Shown here piece after piece: positions 24,418 through 36,394 of a DNA stretch of 64,000 nt. The stretch lies in assembly GCA_027186245.1 (NCBI GenBank), contig CP114500.1, positions 5,280,001 to 5,344,000 of the forward strand, given 5' to 3'. Source of the DNA: Coriaria nepalensis (taxonomy: Eukaryota > Streptophyta > Magnoliopsida > Cucurbitales > Coriariaceae). The notes beneath the pieces were generated by a model. That model was not told the origin of the DNA and did no database searches. It worked only from the letters and a program-made list of their open reading frames with translations. The translations under genes and the position numbers were made by a program. Positions within the stretch are counted from its first letter, which is position 1; each line of letters begins with the position of its first letter.

Positions 24418-25741
24418 AGTATAAACTGTTAATTTCTAAACACGCTATCTATTTAATCATATTTTTTTATTATAGGGCAAAATACAATTTTCTATCAAAA
24501 AAAAATAAAAATAAAAGCATAAAACACTCATAAATTTTTGAAGTAAGACTCACCCCAAAAAAAACTTTTCATAAGTATAAGGTATACCTAATATCATCAT
24601 TTCCTTCAAAACTTGAAGCCAAATTAAATATTTCTTTTTAAAAAATTTTATTTTTATATATTTTAAACCACTTCATTATTTAAAAAAATATTAATTTTTT
24701 TTATCTCTACATCATTTATCACCGCCTAGACCATCCCCTTGGTGCCGAAAATAATCAAACAAGTCATGTTTATGGATGATTTGATCCAACTAGTACAACT
24801 ATTAAATTAAATATTACTTTAAAACTTTAAGATTATCGTTATAGTCACTAGTTTTCTTAAATAAGTATAACTTTCACTTTTAATATTACCTTAACTGTCT
24901 ATAAGGTTATCTATAAAATGATCAACTTTTTAAAGACTTAGATATAGGCTTAACACCTTAAGGTTATCAATAAACTTGTTACCTTTCTTAATTTTAAACT
25001 CTTTCAAAAATTAGAATGGTCATGGTTGTTGGAAAAACTTCCTCTTGCTATTAGAACTCTTTCTAATTCAAGGGATGATATTTTATAAGAAAATTTGATT
25101 CGAAGAACTCTTCATCAAATTAATAGTTCTCATAGTTCATCGGTTGATTTCTAAGTCAAGCATTTTAAAGTATTTCAATTCTCATAAAAATTAAAAACCT
25201 TACAATTTTTATTGTTACATTTAATTTTTAAAGTTAAATACTTTAAATGCTTAGGAATTGAGCCCAACATTAATTGACTTAAAAATTAATATTTCAAAAC
25301 TTTTGTAACTATTAAATCCCTTATGTCAATCAATATTAATGAAATCAACCCACAACATTTAAATTCTGTAAACAAACTTCCCGAACATTCCGGGTTTCTG
25401 AAATTTAATGTCCCTTTTAATGAATAGCCCAATCAAGCCCATCAACACGTCAAATATATTGGGCTCGATTCAAGCCCATTCCTTTCTGGGTAATAAACTT
25501 TTGAGGACTCACTACCATCCAAAAGGCTGTCTCAACACTATTGCTCATGGGCAGCCGCGGTTGCCATGCACAATTAATCATGCATGAAAATTATCATTTT
25601 CAATTTAATAACAATATGACAAATTATTATATTCTCTATTGAATATAATGCATTCAATTATATTGATGATTTATATAATTCAAGATTGATTTTCATAAAT
25701 ATTTCACATAATATACTTTCAGATTAAAGACTTGAATGATT
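24418..25741. other. AT-rich intergenic DNA, no gene recognised
   Basis: Strongly AT-rich, with stops in all frames. Nothing supportable was seen. Confidence 0.4.
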
Positions 25742-25843
25742 GGCTTGAATGATTTGGAACTTCATTTTCTAGCAGTTAGCGGCGGCAACGGTGGCTTGAA
25801 TGATTTGGAACTTCTTTTTCTAGCAGTTAGCGGCGGCAACGGT
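25742..25843. repeat. tandem duplication of 51 bp
   Basis: 25742-25792 and 25793-25843 are identical apart from one base (TTCATTTTC versus TTCTTTTTC). The unit is a multiple of three and on the minus strand would read as 17 residues twice (containing PPLPPLTARK). The 75-codon frame that holds it (25762-25989) has no recognised homologue, and I do not call it a gene. Confidence 0.9.
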
Positions 25844-27214
25844 AGGTGGTGTGACCTGTTCAATTTTGTAAGCTTGGAGTAGCTATATTTCCTTCTTCTC
25901 CTTTCATCTTCTATGTTCTGCTGAATAGATGAGTCCTGATTTTTTTGTGAGAGAAAAAGTTTATTGTTATAATCCTGATCCTGAGTCATTCACTGTAAGT
26001 ATTTAAATATTAAAGTTATAGTTCAAAGTTTAGTTGTGATAGAGATAATAGATGTTCTCAAAGTCTCTAGTAGGTCTCATAAAGGCATAGATGAACAACT
26101 TATGTGTCTTATCATTACATTAGATAGTTCTTATAATTTTATTGATATGGACCAAGGATTAACATCAGATATCCAAAATCCTACCTCTGAGAAAAATGCT
26201 CATATGATAAAAAAACTCACTAAAGTTTTAGTGGATCAAATTGAATGCACTCATCACCACAATGAGTTGATAGAAAAGTTGGTGAATGATCGGGGGAGAT
26301 AATGGAGTTCTGGCTCGCGATGTTCTTGTAAGCATATATATTAAACATAATTTGCATAATCTGTAAAAATAGAAAAAATAAAAACAAAAAAAATAGTAGT
26401 ACGGAAAAACATATAGTAGTGTAGATTTTATAGAAAATAGATTTTGCAAAAACAGAGTAAAAAAATAGTAGTGCATAAACTATAAAATAGTAATACAGAA
26501 ACTGTAAAATAGTTACCAAATAGGAACAATTTATGGACTATAGATCCGAATTTATAATCACAAAATAAACCGTTAAAGCTAACATATAAATCATATTTTG
26601 TATATGTGAATAAAATATAAACTGATTTTTTAATATTATAAAAAATATAGAAGTTCATACTTTTATTAAAACATATTTGCTCCTTATCGATGTTGAAAGT
26701 TTAATGACATTTGTCTTTCAGAATACAACAGAATAACAACTGTTTAGTTGCACCACCAAATAGTTCAGACGAGCTTTCTCATATCCGAATGCGTTAACAC
26801 ATTGATCCTAAGAACTCTAGAGAGGAAACAACGTATGTGAGAGATGAATGGTTTTCGATGTGAGATTTCGAAGTGGAGAAGTGTCAATTTATAAGTTTAT
26901 AGTAGGATTCGTTATTTTTTTTTTAATTCAAAATTAAAATAAAATTAATCTTGGGAGTTATAAAATTTATGAGACTTATAATTAGTGATTTCAAATGTTT
27001 TAAATTCTCATTTAAAATGATTTAAAAACCCAAATTGAATCTCGTTAACCCAAGAGTTGCAAAATCAATTTCTCATTAGTCCATTATTTTCCAATAGTAT
27101 TAAAATATAAAGAGGCTTTGAATTGCTAAAAACAATTCCAAGAAATGGAGTCGAAATTAGAATAAAAGGAACAAAATTCAAAGCTCCCAATTTCAAAGGT
27201 AAACCCACCTAGTC
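25844..27214. other. no gene recognised
   Basis: A plus-strand frame at 26036-26302 (DEQLMCLIITLDSSYNF) is moderately protein-like but unrecognised. The rest is AT-rich. Probably decayed element sequence, since a gag knuckle relic follows. Confidence 0.3.
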
Positions 27215-27310
27215 AATGGAACAAGTATGGTAGAAATACTATCGGAGAATGCAGAGCCAGGGGTGTAAAGTGTTATAATTGGGTCAACAATGACATTTTG
27301 CTAGGATAGC
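27215..27310 (+). pseudogene. possible retrotransposon gag zinc-knuckle relic
   Basis: The plus strand reads NKYGRNTIGECRARGVKCYN, resembling the segment before and into the CCHC knuckle of Ty3/gypsy gag (CG-x-x-H-x-GECR...CYNC). The knuckle itself is broken after CYN. A short, weak match. Confidence 0.35.
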
Positions 27311-27699
27311 CCACCTAGTCAATGAAGAATAAGTTGAAAGGTATGTTAAGTGGATAAGTATGCGAGGAGCAGTTCACCAATGAGACTAAGGCACCGAATC
27401 GATAGAGGCATTAGAGTGACCAAGTCCCAGGAATGACGGAGCTTGATGAAGGCGCTGCAAATGGAGGTTGGAGCCATTGAGGGATGGGTGGTGGAGCAAG
27501 TTGTTTTTTCGTTTTTTATTTTTTATTTTTTATTTTATTTTTCTTACCTTTTAGATTTTTTGGGTGTAAACTATTAGAAGGGTAAATTAGTAAAAAACAT
27601 AAAAGAACTATCCCAATTTAAGTATCTGGGGAAAAATGTCTTCTTACCTTCCTTTGTAAGCTGTACTAAACAGTGTACACTACAGTGCGCAAGAGGACG

Positions 27700-28458
27700 A
27701 AACGACAAGTCGCTTTTGTTCACCGACGTGAAAAACCAGCCACCAAGTACGCACATCTCCAATCCTCCTCCTCGTCCTCATCTTTGCTTGTTCGTCGTCT
27801 TCTTGTTCCCCACCTCCCACATTGAAACCCTAACCCTCGCGTGTCTCAGCCTCTTCATCCAGAGGGTCTACTCAACTCTATTGCCGATTCGTAACTCTAA
27901 TTCGTCTGCAATTTCTGTGTAAGCGGACTGAAATTCGTGGCTTCAACTTGGTATGTTTAAATGAATTGCAATTTCATTGTTTTGTACGTATATATAATTT
28001 TGGACTCAGAGCCTTAAAATGTAGATGGATTTTCATTTCTTGTTTATTTTATGATTGTGAAAGATTCATTTTATGGTCATGGACTTGAATCTATAATGCA
28101 TTTGGTCTTCGTTTCCATCTGCTTTTGTTATTACATTTGGAGAAATGTTATTCTCTTTCTTAATAGTGAAAATTCAACGCCGTATAACTAGAATGTAGCA
28201 TTAGAAAGTTGAAGTTGCAATTATTTCCTTTTTGTTTGTCTGTTTCTTTTTTTGGTTGAAGTTGAACTCTTGATATCGGACATTTGTTTGCTATATTTTT
28301 CTAATTTTGTAGCTTCTTTATTTTTCTTTTAAATTGATTGTATATGTTTACTTTCCCTTGCAATTTGATGCAGTAGCTGGGCATGTTCAAAGTCCATATC
28401 CGCTCACTATGTACCGGAGCTGTATTATGTGTTGATTGAAGGGGGCAGGATTTTACCA
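27700..28458 (+). other. promoter-proximal leader with a 5'-UTR intron
   Basis: A pyrimidine-rich leader typical of a plant 5' UTR runs from about 27730 to 27950. A plausible GT-AG intron spans 27951-28373 (CTTCAACTTG before GTATGT; TTTGATGCAG before the acceptor), placing the ATG at 28459 in the second transcribed exon. A short upstream ATG frame (27716-27922) lies in the leader. An in-frame ATG at 28429 is an alternative start that adds ten residues. Confidence 0.5.
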
Positions 28459-31400
28459 ATGGCAAAATCTGTTGCTCTGCCATTATGTATCAAGCTGCAT
28501 GCACGGAGCAGTTCCCTCAATGAGAGAGCATTCACTCCTTGGAATCCACAATTCAGAGTAGCCCAAAGGTCTACCTTGCTATTTGTTGCAAATTTTTCTA
28601 ATTCTTCCTCTTGCATCGTCTCGGTTGATCTCAGTCCTTGTGCTCTTTTTTTTTCCATCTCTCCAGTTCCTTTGTCAACTGGTGAAAGGGAATCTTGATT
28701 TTTCTCTCGTACTGTTTTATATAACTCTATGCCCTACTAATATTTCAGAGTATGTATGTTATATATAAAAGGAATGCATCATGAACTGTAACTTTGATAT
28801 CCAATTTAAATGTTCGGTTCACTGTCTGATTTATTGTTGAGCAAGATATGAAAATAATACATTGAAATTTCAATACCCTGTCATAGAGATTTTTACCTTC
28901 TGAGATCTTAGAAACTTCAACTAAGCTAAGTGGTTGTTTCAAAACCCTAAAACAGACGTTCTAACTCTCCTATCTAAAACTATGTACGTTAGGAGGTTGG
29001 TCAATCAAAGTTGTAATCTCATAAGAACCTCAACGAGGAAAAGGTCCGAGTATAGCAGGCCCCATCTTGTGGTGAAGAGCAGTTTTATGGAGTCAGTTCT
29101 AAATGCTGATGGTGTAGTAGCCTCTGATTGGATTCCTATTGTGGATCAAGTACTTCTAATGGCTAGCATATTTCTCACATATACGGCTGGAGTTGTTCCT
29201 GTTGGGAAGTCCTATCGACCTGGGAAGAACATCTCTGATAACAGTGCAGCCTCTGAAAGGCCAACCTTTTCTGGTAGGTAAGAGTAACCATTAAAGATTC
29301 CAATTTTTGAAGTGCGTATTCCCTTTATTTCTTAAAGTTATTCTTGTTCAGAAGTCTTATTTGAATTTCTGCTTGTTACTTCTAAATGAAATCCTGTTCT
29401 CTTTGCTACTTCTGCTTTTTGTTAAAAATGTAGTGCTGCAAAGAATGATGAACAGCATTACTCAAAGTATGCCCTGGATGTAGTGAAACAGAAGCTTTTG
29501 GATTCACTAGATGCTTTTCAACGTGAAGGTGATTTGAAAAGTGGGGTCCTTGAATTCAAAGAGCACTCTGCTAAGCAACCTCTAAGTTTGAGTGCCATCG
29601 CTGGGGGTCCAAGGCTACGGTTACTTTGGGCTTCTTTTCAGCTAATTGAGGAAAAGGCAGGCTCCTCATGTTACTGTCTCCTTTAGATAAGCGTTAGCTC
29701 TGGTGTTTAATATCCTATATTTGGTTGACCAAAATTTTCTTTTTAATCCTTTTTGGTAGCTTAAAGGTATACTTTAACCCTTACAAAGTTCTTTCACTGA
29801 TTAGTTATATTATTTTACATGGCGTAGGCACCTTTCAGAAGGAACTGTAATATATTTAATGTACCGTAATGTATTCTCAATGAAATTAAATTATTTTGTA
29901 TATGTATATAATGATATCCTGAAATTGTATTAGATACCCAATGCTAGTAGTTTGGCATATACCTAAATAGTTTTGTTTTTCTACGAGAAATGCCACCCCT
30001 CTTTCTCTGTTGAACATCTATCAGAGTTCAGCATCTCTGTAGATATCTCGAGTTTTGTGAGTTCTCTGAATAATTTTATTCTTAGTTATTGTTTATTTAT
30101 TTCTGACCAATAATTTCAAATTGTATATCAGGTGAATAATATCTCAGATTCTAAAATTATTGAGGAGGATGGTTGGTTAAAAGTTTTTTCTTCATCAATC
30201 CGGAAATCATTTCAGCCTTTATGCATTGCTTGGCTGAAAAGGGAGCTTTGCCTTGAAACCACTGAATCTGACAAGGTATCTTGGAAAACCAAATGTATCT
30301 CAGTAGTTTTTTGGTTCTACTGGCTTCTTTAAATGAAAATCTTCTCTCTCCTATCCAGGCCCTTGTTTCTCTGATATCTGTGAAGTTAAAAGAAGATGAC
30401 AATATTTTACAGAATATCAGAATGTCAGGCAAGGAAGATCTTTACGCAGATTTAATGCACTTTCTTAGTTTTGGTTCCGTCAGGTACTGTCTTTGTTTTG
30501 TTTCTTCTAAATCCATCCAAATATAATTGTAGTTCAACTATGTTTGAAAATGTGAAAGTCACATTATCTGCAGTTGAGAAAATAAATGGAAACAAATTTC
30601 GTCTGGTCTTCTTTTGGCTCATCATATATTAGATGTCTCAGTTGGCTTGTTTCAGCCACCATTTGTGCCATAGCCACATCAAATTTTTTCTAACATTCAA
30701 TAATATCTTGTGCAATGCAAAGGATATATGTTATACATAAGTGAAAAATTGTGGACTACTGTATATTCTGATATTCTAACATTCAATAATATCCTGTATA
30801 TTCATACATAGCATACTGCGTTATACATTTGTGGGAATAGTATGTATTCTGTGTATATTCATATCAGGATTTAAGATAGGCTAATGTTCTTAAGATTTCT
30901 ATGGTGATAGTCTGATTTTGCCTCTTCCTTTTTATAGTTTTCGTTATATGAATCTATATTAACCTGCACGCACCGTGCCAAATTAAATCTTCTGAAGTTA
31001 CAATGCACTCCAAGGTTGGCCAGATTTTGGATTCAACATGTTATGGTACCAATTAAGTAGATGGCATAAGAATGGCTAAATGAGACCAATTTGTGGAAGT
31101 AGTAGGTAATATGTTGGAGATGTTGGAGATGCTGGGGAGGATATGGCTTTTCGAATCAGACTGACTGATAGAGAACAATTTCTTTTGAGGACCCCAGATA
31201 GTCTACTAAATACTCACTCCGGTTGATCTTGAGTTTTGGGATTTATGATTATTGAATTTGCATAAATACTCATGTTAAACCCTATGAAAAGTAGATCCTA
31301 TCCTAAATACTACTGATCTTAAGTTTTGGGATATATGCTTATTGAAGTTGCATAAATACTCATGTTAAACCCTATGAAAATTAGATCTTATCACTGAGAC

Positions 31401-33991
31401 CAAAAGTGGTTTCTCAAACACTCCATCTCATCTCACTTTCTTGTACTAGAAGATAAGCCTAGATTAAGATGATATTGATTATAATCAACGTGTATTCTCC
31501 ATAGTTTTCTCTCTTTCTTAGAATCGCCCTCATATGTCAATAACGGTTGAACAGTTTCCTGTAATTAAGATGTTTATGTTTTGCTGCAAGTTTACACGAT
31601 GCATCATTAAGTTAACTTGCTTCTTTTCACTCTCTTTAATGGAGATTTATATTAATTGTAGTGTCTGCTCATACTGTATCTGATAATCAGCCTCTGTGTG
31701 ACCTTCTTTTATTGTCTAATTTCATTTTCTTCATAGCAGGAAGGGTTGCCATTATGACCATGGTCTATTTATTAGGCATGGAACTTCGATATTGGAAGAT
31801 TTGGTGATTACGCTAGCCGATGGAATTGCAAACATGTACCTGGAACTTATATCTGTTGATGGCAGTTTCTCGAATGAAATAAATTGTAGGGGTTTTTCAA
31901 TCTGCACTCTGTCTACCCGAGCACTCCAAAAATTACGTAATGAGGTAAAAACTTTTGGCTTTCATACTGCATGGTAGTTGCTATGAGTTAAGCATTCTTG
32001 GTTCGTTAAACTATCTTTGTTGGGTATACCATTTCTTGCGCCTTGGTTTGATGAACTTAAATGTGAATCTAATTTATCGTGATTTATCCATTTTCTCGAA
32101 TTTAGACAATAGAATCAGTTTTACAGAATATTGTGAAAAACTAAAATTCAGTTTGAAAACCACTAAAAAAATTGGGTTTACTCACTCCTTTTCTCTAAAG
32201 TTTTTAGGGTTGTGCTTAGTTGCCTACTGTCACGTAGCAGATAATTTTTCCTTACTTGTGGTGATGATACCTTGTTTATGTATAATCATTTTGTCCCTCC
32301 ATGAAATCTTTACTAAATTGGTCTTAACAATACTGGGCTAGTCTGAACAGATTGTATGAAGTGGTATAGTTATATTAATAAAGGAGACTCTTTGGATTCA
32401 TTTACATTTCCAAGTACATCAATTTTTTCTACACAGGCAAGATCACACAGGCTTTTTCCCACTTGCAGTTCCCAATTCAGGAAAAATAAATCACAGCTTT
32501 TGTTAACAGACTTTTGTGCTTTTATGACTGAGTAAGGAGCAACTGACCTGCTTTCTCTTGTGGTGTCGTTGTCTTTTGTAATTATATCATCTCCCTATAC
32601 CATGAGTTGCTCTGGCTCATCCATTGTTGCTTAAAAGGATTGATCTAGTGGACAGGCCCCTTATCGTCTATCCTTGTTACTAACTTGTCTACTGAAATGT
32701 CTCATCAGTGCAGGTGCTTATATCTTTGTTTATTATTCCTTGATAGAAAATATGATTTCAGTGGGCTTAATCTCTTATCTTGCTACTCATGAAAGCATAA
32801 TTTCCTGTGGAATTCTCTTGTGAAGATTTTAGATGATTGAGTTCCAAGGTATATCTCCCATGTTCTTGAGGATCTGGGATGAGATGACACCTATGCTTGG
32901 ATACCATATAGGTTAAGTCTCCTTGTCCACAAAGTACAAAGGTTAACCTGCGTGATAAATCAATGGATAGAATTGAAAACTTATGCTGGATACGGAAGTG
33001 GTAGGGGGATATTAAATGAAACATAAGGAAAGAAGGTTTAGATTAATGAAGATATGATAAGCTGTTTGAATTCCCAAGAGGAAATAACCAATATTACTAC
33101 TGGATAAGTATTTGAAACTTTGGTTTAACCATGATAAAAATTAAAAACTGTCGTATTTTTATGTTTTGTAAACTTTATGTTTTGCGGAAGTAAAGGACCT
33201 CCAGCTTTTATTAAGAGTTCTAAAGACAATTGTCAACACAGGTAGTTATGAATCAGTGGTTGTATCAAAATGTGGAAGCAATTGTTTCAATGTATGAAGA
33301 TCGATTTGATCTGCTTACGCTTGAGAGGCAACTCATAGAGGTACAAGGCAATAGACAGACTGAAATCGATAATTGGTGGGCAAGACTTGCTGCTAGAAAG
33401 TCTAAACCTGTCTCTTCTAAATTGCATGGTACTGTGATACACCATTTCTCTATGCCTGTAAAGCGGACAAAGGAATTGCGGGCCCTAACAGGATGGTACG
33501 TCCTCTACACAGTTTGTTCCACTATATCATGCATAACAAAATAATCTATTGCTAGGTAAGGCGCTCTTGTTAATGGAACTTTTGACTGTTTAAGTTGTGA
33601 GAAAGAAAAATGTACCTTATTCCCCCCCCCCCCCCCCCCCAACTACAGAAGGCATATAATTTGTCACTATACAAGTAAAAAGTGTGCCACTGTTCTTGCA
33701 TTTAGATATCCTAACATTAGTATACATTTAAAGAAGCTCATCCATAATTGCCTATGCGTTATCCATATGCTGCCTTAAAGAATTACGGTCGTATTGATAG
33801 TAAGTTAACTCGTTTGCTGCAGGAGGTATTACTTCAGCCTGTTAATCGAATTATCCGATATAACCATGCCACTGATCAGAGCTGTAATTGACAAAATCAG
33901 CAGTGCTATGTCATTCTTCCTAGTTTGCTTGATTGGGAGGTCATTAGGACTCATCTACACTGGAATCAGACAATCACTAAAATGGAAGTGA
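28459..33991 (+). CDS. conserved two-TM protein, probably plastid, function unknown
   Basis: Eight coding exons: 28459-28568, 28993-29277, 29434-29656, 30132-30275, 30359-30483, 31740-31944, 33242-33495 and 33823-33991. Phases agree throughout, giving 504 residues. All introns are GT-AG except the third, which appears to be GC-AG (AAG then GCAGGC). The N terminus (MAKSVALPLCIKLHARSSSL) is basic and Ser-rich, like a transit peptide. A hydrophobic segment lies near residues 86-106 (VDQVLLMASIFLTYTAGVVP) and a second near the C terminus (SSAMSFFLVCLIGRSLGLIY), ending IRQSLKWK. The roughly 350 residues between are soluble-looking, with no motif I recognise. A plastid membrane location is inferred. 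I cannot name the family. The consistent eight-exon frame argues for a real gene. Confidence 0.88.
31206..31392. repeat. tandem duplication in intron 5
   Basis: Units 31206-31302 and 31303-31392 share CTAAATAC at the start and GCATAAATACTCATGTTAAA inside. They differ by a few substitutions and a small deletion. They lie in the long intron of the 504-residue gene. Confidence 0.85.
33622..33640. repeat. poly-C tract of 19 bases
   Basis: Uninterrupted run of C on the plus strand inside the last intron of the 504-residue gene. Its length in the assembly may be unreliable. Confidence 0.95.
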
Positions 33992-34361
33992 AACAATAAC
34001 TATAGAATTTCTCTCTTTATGTTTTCCTTTTTGGTAATTTCAATTGATTTTTTTCATAAACTTCTTTTGCTGGATACAGTGATGACAACAAAAGAATTCC
34101 ATTTTTGTTTTCGGCTACTGGCTTTCATTCCCCATCAAGCCGAAGGGCTTATATCTAATTGCCCCCAAAATGTACTAACTACCTATTCAGGTAATTAATC
34201 ATTGGATTGAAGAATACAACATTCTTAGTAAACATTAGTCCTAGTTAGCTTATTTGCTAAGTCTGTTATACAGTTAAGATATTGTGCTGTATTTAATGTT
34301 ATATGTACTGTTAATTCAGTTAACCCATGCGATTTCCTTTTTCCCTCGGGTGAGTTTTACA
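33992..34361 (+). other. 3' UTR, then probable end of a copia LTR
   Basis: The first part is the 3' UTR of the preceding gene. The right part, ending TTTTACA at 34361 next to a primer-binding-site-like sequence, is probably the 3' end of a copia LTR. I could not fix where that LTR begins. Confidence 0.45.
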
Positions 34362-35133
34362 TGGTATTAGCGCCAATCCTGTTTTTTCTCGCCCTTTTGT
34401 CGCATTTTCTCAGGTTCCAAACAATTTTCTTTTCCATTTTCCTCAAATCACCTGAACCTTTTTGTTTCTCTTCCGCGCCAAACTGAATCTCTTCCTGCTT
34501 GATTAAAGATCGTAACTATGACAGCTGAATCTCTTCCTGCTTGATTAAAGATCGTAACTATGACAGCTGAATCTCCTTCAGCAGCAACATATTCATCATC
34601 CTCGACAAATTTGATCATCATATTCATCGATCCACTCTTTCTTAATCCTTCAGACACACCAGGTCTGCTGCTTGTTTCTCAGTCATGAACTGAAATTTTA
34701 GATTACAATATTTGGGGTAGAGCTATGCTCATTGCACTAATGGTGAAGAACAAAATAAGTTTCATCGATGGATCGTCTATCATCTTCGTTGTTTCAATAG
34801 ATGGAACAATGTAACACGATTGTTTTTTCTTGGATCATGAACGGCATATACGAAGAGCTCTTTGCACGAGTCGTTTATGAAACCAATGCGAGTCTAGTTT
34901 GGCAAGATCTGAAGGAACAATTTGATAGAGTCAACGACACTCGAATCTTTTCCTTGCACAAGCATATTGGAAGCCTTAGCAAGGATCTAATGGTGTTCCT
35001 GCTTATTACAACAAGCTCAAGAACCTTTGGGACGAATATGCAACTTTGGTTACTTGGCCAGGCTACTATAATGATACGGGGTTATAAAATTCTGCTCATC
35101 CATTTTCTTATTACGCGTGCAAATTTATACTGA
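34362..35133 (+). mobile_element. Ty1/copia fragment: primer-binding site and gag remnant
   Basis: TGGTATTAGCGCC at 34362 resembles the copia primer-binding site. Gag follows with frameshifts: MTAESPSAATYSSSSTNLI near 34560, DYNIWGRAMLIALMVKNKI near 34700, then an open frame from 34801 (FARVVYETNASLVWQDLKEQ, FDRVNDTRIFSLHKHIGSLS) and YYNKLKNLWDEYATLV in another frame. These match the copia gag N-terminal and UBN2-type regions. Protease and everything downstream are absent. Confidence 0.8.
34485..34568. repeat. tandem duplication of 42 bp
   Basis: 34485-34526 and 34527-34568 are identical copies of a unit starting CTGAATCTCTTCCTGCTTGA, in the leader just before the copia gag start. It is a recent-looking duplication inside an old element. 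Confidence 0.9.
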
Positions 35134-36072
35134 CGCTGGTTTTAGAAAATAAAGCTAGCTGTCAATTTTGGCTCTAGTGTTGCATGCTTGATAGGAAATA
35201 AATGAGGCACTTGAATTCTTGATTTTGCTGGCCACCAATTTGACGTTAGTGTTGCATGCTTGACTTTTTCTAGTTTATTTCATATTGAGCCTTTAACATT
35301 ACTTTTATTCCTTACAAGCCCCCACAATATGGAACTGTCATTGGCAACGCCAATTTATTTCTTAGAAAGGATGTCCTTTCCCTTGACAACAATTACTTGG
35401 TAAGAAGATCAACTAGTTGGCGATGCGTATAATGGAATCGAACCAAACGGAAGTGTTAATGAGATAAAAAGAGATATTGCAGTTTTATATGAATATTTAT
35501 TAGATTTAATCTCAGATCTACTAGATTTAAGCGTATAGTGTTCAATCATAAATCCTAAAATGGTAAGTAAAAGAGAGAGAGAATAAATTGCACAGATGGT
35601 TTTTTTTATAGAAGTTCACCTTTTCATGGATATAAATCTGGTAAGCTATGTCCTCGTTGAGCTCCACTAAATCGGAGGAACACACTTCACTAGAGTAATA
35701 ATTCACAGATTACGACGATCACAAGTATTCATACAATAGTAAATTATAAATCTTGATCTATCAAATTTCTTAGAAAAACTCAACGAGGATTCTCAAACTA
35801 GAGAAGAACTACTTTAAAGACCACAAAGATCACATAAGAAATTACCTAGAAGATCAAGATCTAAACTCACAAAATACAAAAAAAAAAAAAAAAAAAAACT
35901 CTAGAACTAAGCAAGAAGAGAAACACAAGTTCTTTATCCAAAGCTTTTTACGGTAATTAAACTATTGAGATTAAATACAAGTTCTTTATTCAATTCATTA
36001 AATCTCAGACAAAATTAATACCTAAACTGATATGGAGATGGGTCCAAGCCATTCACTGCAGGCCAAGAGAAT
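35134..36072. other. no gene recognised
   Basis: A short motif (TAGTGTTGCATGCTTGA) occurs at about 35177 and 35247. A poly-A run of about 20 lies near 35879-35898. Likely decayed element sequence between the copia and gypsy fragments. Confidence 0.35.
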
Positions 36073-36394
36073 TGTCAAGACCCCAGCCTATCTTAAAGAC
36101 TACGTGTACTCGGGTGCTGCACGAAACTACATGTAGCTTAGCTAGCTGGAGAGAGAGAAGTCCTTTGGTATAGTGGTCTGTTGCAGAGTGGTGTGAGTGT
36201 TTGTTGTTGTTGCTGCTGTGTTAGAAGAGAGGGAATAGGGTAAGAATGGAAATGGTGAGTACATCCTTGGTTTGGATGGGGAAAATGTTAAGCAATGAAA
36301 TAATTTCTCTTCAATTTCCTGTTTTCTCTCTAGTATTAGCTCTATTCTTCCTATCTTCTTGGAGCTCGGCCGGCTCGAATTGGCTTATCTAACA
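36073..36394 (+). mobile_element. 5' LTR of the Ty3/gypsy remnant
   Basis: A 322-bp segment starting TGTCAAGACCCCAGCC and ending TCTAACA, directly followed by TTGGTGCTCTCGTT, a primer-binding-site-like sequence seen in plant gypsy elements. The gag ATG is 28 bases further on (36422). The matching 3' LTR is not in the window. Confidence 0.6.
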
